DNA of 64,000 nt from Marivirga sericea (GCF_900177665.1 NZ_FXAW01000002.1:62001-126000); one strand, 5' to 3'; counted from the stretch's first letter, positions 17,186-26,067 are shown. Numbers and translations are program-made. Notes: generated from the sequence alone by a model not told the origin.

Positions 17186-18484
17186 ATGAGAATTTTATGC
17201 TTTACCTTACTGTTTTTTTTCTTCAATACAGTACTTTTAAAATCTCAAAATACGAAGCTCGAATACAAAGAGATCAGTGGGATTTTATTGTCCAAGGCTG
17301 ACTCATCCACTATTCCTTTTGCTAATATCCATTTAAAAGGCACCATGATGGGTGCTCATTCCAATGAAGCAGGACAATTTAGCTTTCGCTTTCCACTAAA
17401 AGAAAAGTATGATACTCTAGTGATTTCAAGCATTGGCTACGAGGATTTGGAATTGCTGGCCTCCAATTTAAGAAGCCAAGAGTTGAATTACTATTTAAGC
17501 CCAGAAGAGGGGATGCTTGAAGAAGTAATAGTTCAGCCTACAAAAGATACACTTCGGGCTATTGTAGGCGAGGCCGTAAGAAAAATCCCATATAATTATT
17601 CACGAAGGTCATTTCTATTGAAAGGTTTTTACCGCGAAATGGTAGTGAGGAACAATAGCTATGTTCGTTTACTAGAGGCAGCAGTTTCCGTACAGGATAA
17701 TGGTTTTGATGTTCCCTATAGTCGCTTAAAAATCCGTTTGGATGAATTAAAAAAGAGTGAAGATTATATGGACTATAGTTTCTTTGAAAAAGTTTATAAA
17801 TACTTCTTGAGTGGGGATGAAAATAATTTGTATAAGTCTTTTGAGTTTGATGGTATCAGAGGATATAACCGATATGAAGAATACAAATTATTAAATGATA
17901 TCTACAGTAGATATGATTTTGAGTTAGATTCGGTTATTCAGTCGAGTGAAGGATTGATATATGTTTTAAGTTATTTTTCTCCCTCTTTCCACCTTGGAGG
18001 CCTTCAATCATTCGGAAATATATATATTAATGCTGATGATTTTGGAATATTAAAGTTGGAATTTAATAGTCAATTTTTCGCAGTTGAAGATTCCAATGAA
18101 GCTAGATTTAGTAAGGATCAAGAGAAATTGTTTTTGAATAGTATTTATAAACAATCAGTTGTGTCGTATAGAAAAATCGGTAAAAAGTATTATTTAAGTT
18201 ATATAAAATGGAAAGCACCAGTAAGAGATGCCTGGCAAACAGAAACGGAAGATGGAGAAAATGCTGTACAGTTTTATGATGCCGCTTTTTACGTAACGGA
18301 TGTAAAGACCAGAAGAAGAGACTTTAGAAGAGTTAAATATAAAGAAACCATGGCGGTGGATGAAGACTTATTTGATGTCGAAAAGTCCTATAATGAGGAA
18401 TTTTGGAATAATTTTAATTCGGTAATCATTGATCCAAAGCTTGAAAAGGCTAAAAGAGATATAGAAGAAATGGACTCTCAATAA
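17186..18484 (+). CDS. Carboxypeptidase-like regulatory domain protein, exported
   Basis: The signal peptide is residues 1-20 (MRILCFTLLFFFFNTVLLKS). Residues about 28-110 are a CarboxypepD_reg-like beta-sandwich (ISGILLSKADSSTIPFANIH and ISSIGYEDLEL), the domain also found at the start of SusC-type receptors. There is no TonB receptor barrel: the remaining 300 residues are a mixed region with many aromatic residues (GFYREMVVRNNSYVRLLEAA) typical of a Bacteroidota family of unknown function. It is probably periplasmic or outer membrane associated. It stands alone; upstream TATAATTTG is one base too long for the -7 consensus. Confidence 0.72.
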   Translation: MRILCFTLLFFFFNTVLLKSQNTKLEYKEISGILLSKADSSTIPFANIHLKGTMMGAHSNEAGQFSFRFPLKEKYDTLVISSIGYEDLELLASNLRSQELNYYLSPEEGMLEEVIVQPTKDTLRAIVGEAVRKIPYNYSRRSFLLKGFYREMVVRNNSYVRLLEAAVSVQDNGFDVPYSRLKIRLDELKKSEDYMDYSFFEKVYKYFLSGDENNLYKSFEFDGIRGYNRYEEYKLLNDIYSRYDFELDSVIQSSEGLIYVLSYFSPSFHLGGLQSFGNIYINADDFGILKLEFNSQFFAVEDSNEARFSKDQEKLFLNSIYKQSVVSYRKIGKKYYLSYIKWKAPVRDAWQTETEDGENAVQFYDAAFYVTDVKTRRRDFRRVKYKETMAVDEDLFDVEKSYNEEFWNNFNSVIIDPKLEKAKRDIEEMDSQ

Positions 18485-18605
18485 AGAATTGCTTATACTG
18501 TCCCTAAAAAGACGTTAGCAATCCACTTTCATTCTTCTTAAAAACTTTAGAAGCAATCAACAATGCAAAAGCTTTTATATTTCAGGAAATTAAAGTATTC
18601 TTAAT

Positions 18606-18890
18606 ATGAAATTTATTAAATTCCTAAGCAAAATTGGATATGCTGCTACAACATCCTTTGGTCTTGCAGCATTAATTACTGGATTTATTTCTGTAATTAG
18701 GTTAATAATAAGCTATAAATCTATCCAGAGTTTTTCTGAAGCAATGGAAATAAATCATTCAATTTTTAAAATATATGTAGTGCCTTTAAGTATGTCTATA
18801 TTTGCTCTACTGTTAATTATCTACAGTATATTTGCTGTTTTGGGCAAAAGAAGATTAATAGACCAACAGCTGCCATTTAAAAAACTCTAA
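18606..18890 (+). CDS. Small two-span membrane protein, unknown function
   Basis: This 94-residue protein has two hydrophobic helices at about 12-33 (ATTSFGLAALITGFISVIRL) and 52-75 (VVPLSMSIFALLLIIYSIFA), with a short basic C-terminal tail. I do not recognise the family. It is followed 26 bases later by another tiny membrane protein gene in the same direction, so the two may be expressed together. No promoter box was found. Confidence 0.55.
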   Translation: MKFIKFLSKIGYAATTSFGLAALITGFISVIRLIISYKSIQSFSEAMEINHSIFKIYVVPLSMSIFALLLIIYSIFAVLGKRRLIDQQLPFKKL

Positions 18891-18916
18891 ATTCATTTGC
18901 TTATTTCAAATTCAGG

Positions 18917-19093
18917 ATGAAAACGCTCAAAATATTATTGCAAATAATCATTGCGATATCTTGCCTCTATTTTTTTACTGTGCACATAACAGATCAACCG
19001 ATTTTATACGGGGTGGAGTTATCGTTTATATTTCCATTACTAGTTTTTACACTAGCAATTGCTGCTTTAAAGTTTGTGAGAAAGAGTAAATGA
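18917..19093 (+). CDS. 58-residue two-span membrane protein
   Basis: The frame begins MKTLKILLQIIIAISCLYFF, has a short polar turn with HITDQP, then a second hydrophobic segment VELSFIFPLLVFTLAIAAL, and ends in a basic FVRKSK tail. This resembles small inner membrane proteins and has good hydrophobic periodicity. It lies 26 bases after the 94-residue membrane protein. Expression is inferred; family unknown. Confidence 0.45.
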   Translation: MKTLKILLQIIIAISCLYFFTVHITDQPILYGVELSFIFPLLVFTLAIAALKFVRKSK

Positions 19094-19168
19094 AGCTTTA
19101 GAGAATGAAGCCTATTTTCCTTCTCTTATTTTTCCTAACTTGCTAATCAGCCAAATTTTTTAATTGAA

Positions 19169-20083
19169 ATGAAACAAAAAGTAGCCTTAGTTTTAGGTAG
19201 CGGTGGCGCCAGAGGTGTTGCCCATATTGGCGTAATTGAAGCCTTGGAAGAAAATGGATTTGAAATTTCTTCAATTGCAGGCTCAAGCATGGGAGCGGTT
19301 ATTGGCGGACTTTATGCTGCCGGAAAAATGCAAGAGTATAAGGAATGGGTCACACACTTTGATAAAATTGATGTTTTTAAATTGTTGGATTTTACTTTAA
19401 GTCTGCAAGGTGTAGTTCGGGGGGAAAAGGTATTCAAAGAAATGCGAAAGCTGTTAGGAGAGTTTAATATTGAAGATTTTTCTACACCGTTTACTGCAGT
19501 AGCTTCAAATATCAGAACGCAAAGAGAAGTACTTTTCTCGGAGGGGAATTTAATGGATGCTTTGAGGGCGTCTTGCGCCATTCCCACTGTTATGACTCCA
19601 GTTTATCATGAAAATGAGGAAATTGTAGATGGTGGTGTGCTCAACCCTATTCCTTTAAATCGAGTAAAAAGAACGAAAGGGGATATCTTAATTGCCGTGG
19701 ATGTTAATGCGGCCATCCCATTTGAAAAGAAGGTGGCTGTCACTGCAGAGGAAGTACAACAAGATGAAAAGAATAGACAATTTCTGGATGAATTTACAGA
19801 TCGTATTAAAAGATATTTACCAAAGAATAGTGGGAAAGAGGCAAGCACCACTCCTAAAAAGCTAGGATATTTTGACTTGCTCAATAGATCAATAGATTTG
19901 ATGCAGGAGAAAATGACCAGTCTACAAATGGAGCTCATTAAACCTGATATGCTAGTGCAAATTTCTAGAAATTCATGCGGAACTTTTGAATTTTACAAAA
20001 GCAATGAATTAGTGGAAATTGGAAACGCGGCATTTAAAAAATCTTATAGCCAATATAAAAATGGATTGGAAAGAACTGAATAG
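19169..20083 (+). CDS. Patatin-like phospholipase family protein (RssA/NTE type)
   Basis: This 304-residue lipid acyl hydrolase has the oxyanion loop GSGGARGVAH at 10-19, the nucleophile elbow GSSMG with Ser40, and the dyad aspartate in VDGGVLNPIP near residue 154. There is no signal peptide, so it is a cytosolic or membrane-associated serine hydrolase acting on phospholipids or lysophospholipids. The C-terminal third is poorly conserved and charged. The methyltransferase gene that follows begins inside its last 23 bases. Confidence 0.9.
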   Translation: MKQKVALVLGSGGARGVAHIGVIEALEENGFEISSIAGSSMGAVIGGLYAAGKMQEYKEWVTHFDKIDVFKLLDFTLSLQGVVRGEKVFKEMRKLLGEFNIEDFSTPFTAVASNIRTQREVLFSEGNLMDALRASCAIPTVMTPVYHENEEIVDGGVLNPIPLNRVKRTKGDILIAVDVNAAIPFEKKVAVTAEEVQQDEKNRQFLDEFTDRIKRYLPKNSGKEASTTPKKLGYFDLLNRSIDLMQEKMTSLQMELIKPDMLVQISRNSCGTFEFYKSNELVEIGNAAFKKSYSQYKNGLERTE

Positions 20084-20675
20084 TGAACTAGGTAATATTG
20101 ATCTTTACTGGCTTGATTTCATTTTGAAAGGGCATTTACCCAAAGATGCTAAAATATTGGATGCTGGTTGTGGTGAGGGTAGAAATCTCACTTACTGCTT
20201 TAAAAATGGTATGGATGTATTTGGTGTAGATCAAAATCCTGAGGCAATTCAGTTTTTAAAGTATTTTTCCAAGCAGTATGGAGTCCAAGATAGGGAGGCT
20301 AGGTTTCAGGTGATGAAGCTGGATAAAATTCTTTTCCCTAGTGAGACTTTTGATGTGATCATTTGCAGTGCCGTATTACATTTTGCTAAAAGCAAAGAAT
20401 ATTTTAGGGAAATGATAAAAGAATTAGTTCGCTTGCTAAAGCCAAATGGTAAAATGTTCATTCGAACTATGACAGATCGCTATATGGCAGAAGGCACTAT
20501 TAAGATTGACCAGAATATTTATCAGCTGTCCGATCATCAAGTGAGGTTTGCAATGAATGGGGAGATATTTGTAAAAGATTTAAGCACTCTTAAATTAGAA
20601 TTGATAGAGCCTTTTAAGGAAATTGTAGTTAATGGCAGGTACTCTATGGGAACATTTATGTTACAAAAACATTAA
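20061..20675 (+). CDS. Class I SAM-dependent methyltransferase
   Basis: The frame opens at a TTG at 20019, but the ATG at 20061 (MDWKELNSELGNIDLYWLDF) is the better start and gives 204 residues. The SAM-binding motif I is ILDAGCGEGRN, with the acidic VDQNP at the end of strand 2 and the post-motif FDVIICSAVLHF. It is a soluble methyltransferase of the Methyltransf_11 type; the substrate is unknown. It overlaps the patatin gene by 23 bases, which suggests coupled translation and perhaps a lipid-related substrate, the latter being speculative. Confidence 0.82.
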   Translation: MDWKELNSELGNIDLYWLDFILKGHLPKDAKILDAGCGEGRNLTYCFKNGMDVFGVDQNPEAIQFLKYFSKQYGVQDREARFQVMKLDKILFPSETFDVIICSAVLHFAKSKEYFREMIKELVRLLKPNGKMFIRTMTDRYMAEGTIKIDQNIYQLSDHQVRFAMNGEIFVKDLSTLKLELIEPFKEIVVNGRYSMGTFMLQKH

Positions 20676-20858
20676 TAAAATACTTCGAAATTTATTACAT
20701 CTTAAATGACTCCTCAATTGCCCTGTTTCAATGCTTTAAAAACGTTGAACGGAAAATATGCACCCAAATTGGGTTAAAACAATACATCTCTTTACGATAG
20801 GTACGTCTTATGTAATTAAAAGTATTTCGAAAAATAAGTATATTTACTAATTGTCAGT

Positions 20859-22547
20859 ATGAAAAAATATACATTTCGAAATATTATACTGGGTGAGGGG
20901 ACTCATATAGAATCAGAAGGTGATTATCGGAAAGCTCTGCTGGTTGGTGTTTGTTGTCTAATTCTTTCATTTATTAGCACGGTTAACGGGTTTCTCAACG
21001 TATTTCTCTGGGATATATCGTTAACGCCATCGTTCATGGTGGGTGTCTTTGGAGGTTTATTTGGCTTTATGCTCAACAGATTTGGAAAGTATGAGCTAGC
21101 CAAACACAGTTTACTCCTTATTGCGATATTTTTTGTATTTATTTTTATGTCCAATGAAGGTAAATACTATGGTTCTCAGCTGTATCTATTTCCCATATTA
21201 GTCGCATCCATTACCTTGTTTGGCTATAAAAATGTAAAAATTTGGTTGTTTTATGGAGTAATTGCTTTTGCATGTTTTGTAATCAGTGAATTAACCGCCT
21301 ATAAAATTGTATCGGTTGATACGATAAATGAAGCTAAGGAAGATAAGATCTACTTTCTTAATTACTTCTTTACTTTTTTGGGGTTGATCGTTGTGATTTA
21401 TTTTCAAGTAAAATTGCAATATAAATCGGAGCAAAAGATTTTAGAGCAAGACCGGAAGCTCAAGGAAAGTGAAGAAAGATTTCGACTTGCAGTTGAAGGC
21501 ACCAATGCTGGTATTTGGGACTGGGAAAACATCAATAAGGATCAACAATGGTGGTCCCCGAAATTATATGAATTATTAGGCTATAACCCTAAAGAGTTTT
21601 CCCCAGATCAAAATAGCTTTAAAAATCTATTGGCCGAAAAGTCAGATTATCCTCGTTTGGTAAAGGATTTTAAGAGACACTTAGAGTTTAAAGAACCTTT
21701 CTCAGTAGAATACCGGTTGAAACATAAAGATGGAAGTTATCGATGGTTTCAAGGGTCTGGGCAAGCGAAATGGTCTAATGATGAAAAACCCGTGAGAATG
21801 GTAGGGTCGCTTGTGGACATAACTGATAAGAAGATTAAAGAAGAAGAAATTAAAGAAAAGAATCAGTTGTTAGAACAGACAAATGCAGAGTTGGACAGAT
21901 TTGTTTATAGCGTGTCGCATGATTTGCGCGCCCCATTAAATTCTATTCAAGGTTTGATTAATATTGGTGATACAACCGAAGATAGCCAAGAACTGAAGCA
22001 GCTCCTTGGGATGATGAAGAACAGAGTGAAGAAGCTCTACAGCTTTATTGATGAAATCATCAGTTTTGCACGTAATACTCGTACAGAAATCATCAAGCAG
22101 AGCGTCAGCCTTCGTGATTTGGTCAAAGAAACCTTTGAAAATACTCAATACCGAGAGTTATCAGCAGATATTGATTTTAGAATGAGAGTTGACGAAAATT
22201 TGGTGATAGACACCGATAAAGGTCGGTTAGGAGTAATTCTAAATAATTTGGTTGATAATGCCATAAAGTACCACCGGCACTCCCAGCCTGGAAAATATGT
22301 GGCAGTTCAAACCGAAGATCTGGGGTCAGAAATCTCAATCAAGGTGGTAGATAACGGGCAAGGAATTCCCTTTGAGGCACAAGCTAGAATCTTTGAGATG
22401 TTTTTTAGAGCATCGGAAAATTCCAAGGGCTCTGGTTTAGGACTCTATATTGTAAAAGATATGGTAGAAAGATTAGGGGGAAACATAGAGCTAGAATCTG
22501 AAAAAGGAGAGGGAACAACCTTCTCTATAAAATTACCTAAATCCTAA
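20859..22547 (+). CDS. Membrane sensor histidine kinase with PAS domain
   Basis: The 562-residue protein has five to six membrane spans between residues 25 and 185, a short coiled linker, a PAS/PAC domain at about 205-325 (VEGTNAGIWDWE to MVGSLVDITDKK), a HisKA domain with phospho-accepting His354 in SVSHDLRAPLNS, and a HATPase domain with NLVDNAIKYH, DNGQGIP and GSGLGLYIV. It is a complete hybrid-free kinase. There is no response regulator next to it, so it is an orphan whose partner is elsewhere. A 13-base palindrome lies upstream at 20762-20774 and a terminator follows at 22554-22585. Confidence 0.92.
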   Translation: MKKYTFRNIILGEGTHIESEGDYRKALLVGVCCLILSFISTVNGFLNVFLWDISLTPSFMVGVFGGLFGFMLNRFGKYELAKHSLLLIAIFFVFIFMSNEGKYYGSQLYLFPILVASITLFGYKNVKIWLFYGVIAFACFVISELTAYKIVSVDTINEAKEDKIYFLNYFFTFLGLIVVIYFQVKLQYKSEQKILEQDRKLKESEERFRLAVEGTNAGIWDWENINKDQQWWSPKLYELLGYNPKEFSPDQNSFKNLLAEKSDYPRLVKDFKRHLEFKEPFSVEYRLKHKDGSYRWFQGSGQAKWSNDEKPVRMVGSLVDITDKKIKEEEIKEKNQLLEQTNAELDRFVYSVSHDLRAPLNSIQGLINIGDTTEDSQELKQLLGMMKNRVKKLYSFIDEIISFARNTRTEIIKQSVSLRDLVKETFENTQYRELSADIDFRMRVDENLVIDTDKGRLGVILNNLVDNAIKYHRHSQPGKYVAVQTEDLGSEISIKVVDNGQGIPFEAQARIFEMFFRASENSKGSGLGLYIVKDMVERLGGNIELESEKGEGTTFSIKLPKS

Positions 22548-22553
22548 AATTCC

Positions 22554-22585
22554 AAAGACCCTGTTTAAATCGATTGTGGGTTTTT
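22554..22585 (+). terminator. Intrinsic terminator after the histidine kinase
   Basis: AAAGACCC (22554-22561) pairs with GGGTTTTT (22578-22585) with one G-T pair and a 16-base loop, ending in a T-run, seven bases after the stop codon. Confidence 0.5.
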
Positions 22586-22669
22586 GTAGAATCTGATTAA
22601 CAATTCCTTAAAGTTTTTTCATTTGCTGCAGATTTCAAATGGCCAATAGTAGAAAAATTTCTCACGTAA

Positions 22670-22701
22670 TTGCCTAAAAGGTTCTATTTAATTTATCTTT
22701 G
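22670..22701 (+). promoter_or_regulatory. Complete promoter giving a leaderless glycyl-tRNA synthetase mRNA
   Basis: A -33 TTG at 22670-22672 and a -7 TATCTTTG at 22694-22701 are separated by 21 bases. The -7 box ends 4 bases before the ATG at 22706, so the transcript should begin at or next to the start codon. Confidence 0.65.
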
Positions 22702-22705
22702 CGGA

Positions 22706-24187
22706 ATGGCACAAAAAGAACTTAACACCGAAAACACGCTTTTTAGAGATATTGTTGCTCACGCAAAAGAATACGGTTTTGTATATCCTTCAAGCGAAAT
22801 ATATGAAGGATTGCAAGCAGTATATGACTATGGCCCCTATGGTGCAGAATTGAAGAAGAATATTAAAGAGTTGTGGTGGAATACTATGACTCGATTTAAT
22901 GATGATATTGTTGGTTTAGATTCTGCCATTTTTATGCATCCTGATACCTGGAAAGCATCTGGTCACATTGAAAGTTTTAATGACCCGATGATTGATAATA
23001 AAGACTCCAAAAAAAGATATAGAGCAGATGTTTTGTTAGAAGAGAAAGCTGCTGAATACGAAAATGCTGGAGAGCAGGAACAGGCAAATTCCTTATTGAA
23101 GAAAACAGGTCAATTACTAGAGGCAGAAGATCTAGAGGCGGTAAGAGAGTTGATTCTGGCGGAGAATATCAAATGCCCAATTTCAGGAACTGCCAACTGG
23201 ACTGAAGTTCGTCAGTTTAATTTGATGTTTTCCACACAAATTGGTAGTGTATCGGATGGATCTGGTAAAATTTATCTGAGACCTGAAACAGCACAAGGTA
23301 TTTTTGTTAATTTCTTAAATGTTCAAAAGACAGCCCGGATGAAAATTCCTTTTGGAATAGCCCAAATAGGGAAGGCTTTCAGAAATGAAATAGTAGCGCG
23401 TCAATTTATATTTAGAATGCGTGAATTCGAGCAAATGGAGATGCAATTTTTTGTTCGACCTGGAGAGGAGATGGGTTGGTATGAAAAATGGAGAGATATG
23501 CGCTTAAAATGGCATAAAGCTATTGGTATAGCAGGAGAAGATTTAAGATTGCATAAGCATGAAAAGCTGGCGCACTATGCCAATGCTGCAGTTGATGTAG
23601 AATATAAGTTTCCATTTGGTTTTAAGGAAGTTGAGGGAATTCACAGCCGAACAGATTTTGATTTAAAAAGTCATCAAGAAGTTTCTAAAAAGAAGCTGCA
23701 GTATTTTGATCCAGAGGTAGGCAAGAACTATATTCCGTACGTGGTGGAAACTTCCGTTGGGGCCGATAGACTATTTTTGATGTTGTTCTGTAGCGCATTT
23801 AAAAATGAAGAAACAGGAGAAGGCGATAAAGTTAAAACAAGAACTTATTTGAAATTACATCCGGCCTTAGCACCAGTGAAAGCGGCAATTCTTCCACTTA
23901 CTAAAAAAGATGGGCTACCAGAAAAAGGTCAAGAAATCTATAAATCACTGAAAGGGGCCTTTAATGTGGTTTATGAAGAAGCAGCTTCTATAGGTAAGCG
24001 CTACACTCGTCAAGATTTGATAGGTACGCCATTCTGTATTGCTGTTGATCATCAAACCTTGGAGGATGACACTGTTACTATCAGACATAGGGATAGCACA
24101 GAGCAGGAAAGAATGCCGATTGCTGATTTGGAGTCATATATTGCAAAAGCCACTTCCTTTAATAGAGTTTATGAGCTTTTACAATAG
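22706..24187 (+). CDS. glyQS: Glycine--tRNA ligase, single-chain dimeric type
   Basis: This class II synthetase (493 residues) charges tRNA-Gly. It is the homodimer form found in Bacteroidota and eukaryotes, not the alpha2beta2 enzyme. The frame extends upstream to a TTG at 22670, but that TTG is the -33 element of the promoter; the ATG at 22706 (MAQKELNTENTLFRDI) is the right start. Class II motif 2 is FRNEIVARQFIFRMREFEQM and motif 3 is VETSVGADRLFLMLF. The C-terminal anticodon-binding domain spans about 385-485. It is monocistronic by spacing. Confidence 0.96.
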   Translation: MAQKELNTENTLFRDIVAHAKEYGFVYPSSEIYEGLQAVYDYGPYGAELKKNIKELWWNTMTRFNDDIVGLDSAIFMHPDTWKASGHIESFNDPMIDNKDSKKRYRADVLLEEKAAEYENAGEQEQANSLLKKTGQLLEAEDLEAVRELILAENIKCPISGTANWTEVRQFNLMFSTQIGSVSDGSGKIYLRPETAQGIFVNFLNVQKTARMKIPFGIAQIGKAFRNEIVARQFIFRMREFEQMEMQFFVRPGEEMGWYEKWRDMRLKWHKAIGIAGEDLRLHKHEKLAHYANAAVDVEYKFPFGFKEVEGIHSRTDFDLKSHQEVSKKKLQYFDPEVGKNYIPYVVETSVGADRLFLMLFCSAFKNEETGEGDKVKTRTYLKLHPALAPVKAAILPLTKKDGLPEKGQEIYKSLKGAFNVVYEEAASIGKRYTRQDLIGTPFCIAVDHQTLEDDTVTIRHRDSTEQERMPIADLESYIAKATSFNRVYELLQ

Positions 24188-24255
24188 TATGCTAACTATA
24201 GGTTTTGTCTATATTCATATGTAAACAATCAATTTAATAAATCGTAACCTATTTG

Positions 24256-24263
24256 TATTTTTG
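24256..24263 (+). promoter_or_regulatory. -7 promoter box for the thioredoxin gene
   Basis: TATTTTTG matches TAnnTTTG and lies 42 bases before the ATG at 24306. No clear -33 TTG is seen. Confidence 0.45.
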
Positions 24264-24305
24264 CGGTTCATTTAGGTAGATATTAGTCATTAAACGAATT
24301 TTAAA

Positions 24306-24617
24306 ATGATAGAATTAGCAGAGGATAAATTACAAGAAATAGTTGATGGAAATGAAATGGTAATGGTGCAATATGGCGCTACTTGGTGCGGAAATTGCAA
24401 GATTACTAAGCCAAAATTTAAAAGATTGGCTGGTGAGAATGAAAACATAAAGTTTGTTTATGTTGATGCTGAGAAATTACCAAATTCAAGATCACTTGCT
24501 GAGGTAAAAAATCTACCGACATTTGCTGGTTTTAAAAATGGCAAATTAATAAACTCTATTTCAGGAAATAAGCCAAGCATTATAACAGATTTATTAGATG
24601 AGGTTACCAATAATTAA
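24306..24617 (+). CDS. Thioredoxin family protein
   Basis: This is a minimal 103-residue thioredoxin fold without signal peptide. The redox motif is WCGNC with Cys28 and Cys31 (GATWCGNCKITKPKF), unlike the canonical WCGPC; replacing proline by asparagine usually raises the redox potential relative to thioredoxin. The cis-proline is seen in VKNLPTFAGF. It should act as a cytosolic disulfide exchanger. The next gene starts 20 bases before its stop, so the two proteins are probably made together; the same pairing of a thioredoxin with a small acidic protein is familiar from Bacteroidota. Confidence 0.88.
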   Translation: MIELAEDKLQEIVDGNEMVMVQYGATWCGNCKITKPKFKRLAGENENIKFVYVDAEKLPNSRSLAEVKNLPTFAGFKNGKLINSISGNKPSIITDLLDEVTNN

Positions 24618-24855
24618 ACACGTTGTAGAATTCATTGAGAACAATGATGAAGATTATGTTGTAGAAAGCATGGATCTTCTAGAAGATTTGATTGAAGCCA
24701 AAGGGATAAAAGATGAAGAACTTGAAGTGATTGGAGAGCTATTATCTAACCTCTCTGGCGCTTTAGAGGTTCATAAAGATGTAAAATCCGGGACTCCAAA
24801 GAAGGAAGCTTTGAATGGGTTCATGAAAAGAGTCATGGGTTCTATCGATAGCTAA
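24598..24855 (+). CDS. Small acidic conserved Bacteroidota protein (DUF6952-like)
   Basis: The 85-residue product is acidic and all-helical by pattern (FIENNDEDYVVESMDLLEDL, GTPKKEALNGFMKRVMGSID). It resembles a small conserved Bacteroidota family that I associate with DUF6952; the name is from memory and not checked. It starts inside the last 20 bases of the thioredoxin gene, a classic coupled arrangement, and a strong terminator follows at 24875. Function unknown; a role alongside the thioredoxin is inferred from position. Confidence 0.7.
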   Translation: MRLPIIKHVVEFIENNDEDYVVESMDLLEDLIEAKGIKDEELEVIGELLSNLSGALEVHKDVKSGTPKKEALNGFMKRVMGSIDS

Positions 24856-24874
24856 TTTTTTACTCTTAAAGTTT

Positions 24875-24908
24875 AAAAGCACAATTTCATTTGAGGTTGT
24901 GCTTTTTT
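24875..24908 (+). terminator. Strong intrinsic terminator after the thioredoxin operon
   Basis: AAAAGCACAA (24875-24884) pairs perfectly with TTGTGCTTTT (24897-24906) around a 12-base loop, followed by more T residues. It is 20 bases after the stop codon. Confidence 0.85.
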
Positions 24909-25094
24909 TTGTGTCATTTAAAAATCATTATATTGTATAGGAATAATTATAAATAATAGCTTTTGAATTCATTTTTGTTGTATTCTATCTTTTAAAAATT
25001 TTATTTTGTCGATAAATGTATTTGATTTACAGAAAACTTCTTCTTTATTCAAATTACATTAACTACTTTTCAAATTGGATATAAAATAGATATT

Positions 25095-25961
25095 ATGAAA
25101 AAGCTATTATTTAAATCATTGTTGATACTTCCGATTTTATTCACAGGGCTTAAATTAAATGCGCAGTACTCAGGAGATTCATTTGCAAAAGCAAAGCAAA
25201 GTAAAACTGCAAATTTAACTTATGTTTATTCTGAGGCTCCGGGATTTGCAGCTAATATGGGTGGGGAAGTTCAAGGAGTTTGTGTAGATGTGATGAGTGA
25301 TTTCGAATTTTTCCTTTTAGATAACTACGGGATCACTGTAAATTCCAAGATGGAAAAGAAGCATGCGGATAATTTTACTTCGTACTTAGATGCGGTTAAA
25401 GCATCATCCAATGGTGTATTTGGTTTAAGTAATACAACCATCACTCAAAAGCGAAAAGCATCTTATAATTTCAGCCCTCCATATATTACTAACATTGGTA
25501 TGATGTTGAGTAATGAAGCATTGCCTACATTAAATGATATAAGCAAAATTGCAGAGGTTTTTGCAGGCAAAAAAGCGATAACGGTAAAAGGCTCAACTAA
25601 TGAAGATCAAATTTTGCAGATTAAGAAGAAGTATTTCCCAAGCCTAACAATTGAGTATGTGAATTCTTTCGAAGAGGCAATGAACACCTTATCGAATAGT
25701 ACTGATTATTTTGCAAACCTTGATTTCACCTATTATTTGGATGCAACAAAATCTAAGAAACCAATTAAAAGACATCCTGCCGGTGATCAAACTGCTGAAG
25801 AATTCGGAATTGTAATGCCAAAAAATAGTGATTGGGACAAACCTTTCCAGGAATTTTTAACAGAATCATACAGAGATAGCCCTAGTTACAGAAAAATTAT
25901 TGCGAAACACTTAGGACGTAACGCACTTCAATTATTAGATGCGGTAGTGCAAGAAAAGTAG
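25095..25961 (+). CDS. Periplasmic substrate-binding protein, family 3-like
   Basis: The signal peptide is residues 1-24 (ending LKLNAQ). The mature 264 residues have the layout of an extracellular solute-binding protein family 3: LTYVYSEAPGFAAN as first strand, GVCVDVMSDFEFFLL, SPPYITNIGMML for the interlobe crossing, and AITVKGSTNEDQILQI for the second lobe. Such proteins feed amino acids or similar ligands to ABC transporters or act as sensors. No transporter genes are adjacent, so a sensory or orphan role is possible. It is monocistronic between two strong terminators. Confidence 0.82.
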   Translation: MKKLLFKSLLILPILFTGLKLNAQYSGDSFAKAKQSKTANLTYVYSEAPGFAANMGGEVQGVCVDVMSDFEFFLLDNYGITVNSKMEKKHADNFTSYLDAVKASSNGVFGLSNTTITQKRKASYNFSPPYITNIGMMLSNEALPTLNDISKIAEVFAGKKAITVKGSTNEDQILQIKKKYFPSLTIEYVNSFEEAMNTLSNSTDYFANLDFTYYLDATKSKKPIKRHPAGDQTAEEFGIVMPKNSDWDKPFQEFLTESYRDSPSYRKIIAKHLGRNALQLLDAVVQEK

Positions 25962-25981
25962 TGAAATAAATGTGGGAAAAT

Positions 25982-26015
25982 AAAAAGCCTCTCGCCCTTG
26001 AGCGAAGAGGCTTTT
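25982..26015. terminator. Strong bidirectional terminator
   Basis: AAAAAGCCTCTCGC (from 25982) pairs with GCGAAGAGGCTTTT (ending at 26015) with a single unpaired A and a 6-base loop. It lies between the convergent binding-protein gene and the 26068-26376 gene and ends in T-runs on both strands. Confidence 0.85.
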
Positions 26016-26067
26016 ACTTACCAAAACATCAACCATTCACTATGAATTAAACTATACCTATCTAATC

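Noticed and set aside
22670-22705. N-terminal extension of glycyl-tRNA synthetase
   Set aside because: The TTG used as start is the -33 element of the promoter, and the ATG at 22706 gives the canonical N terminus.
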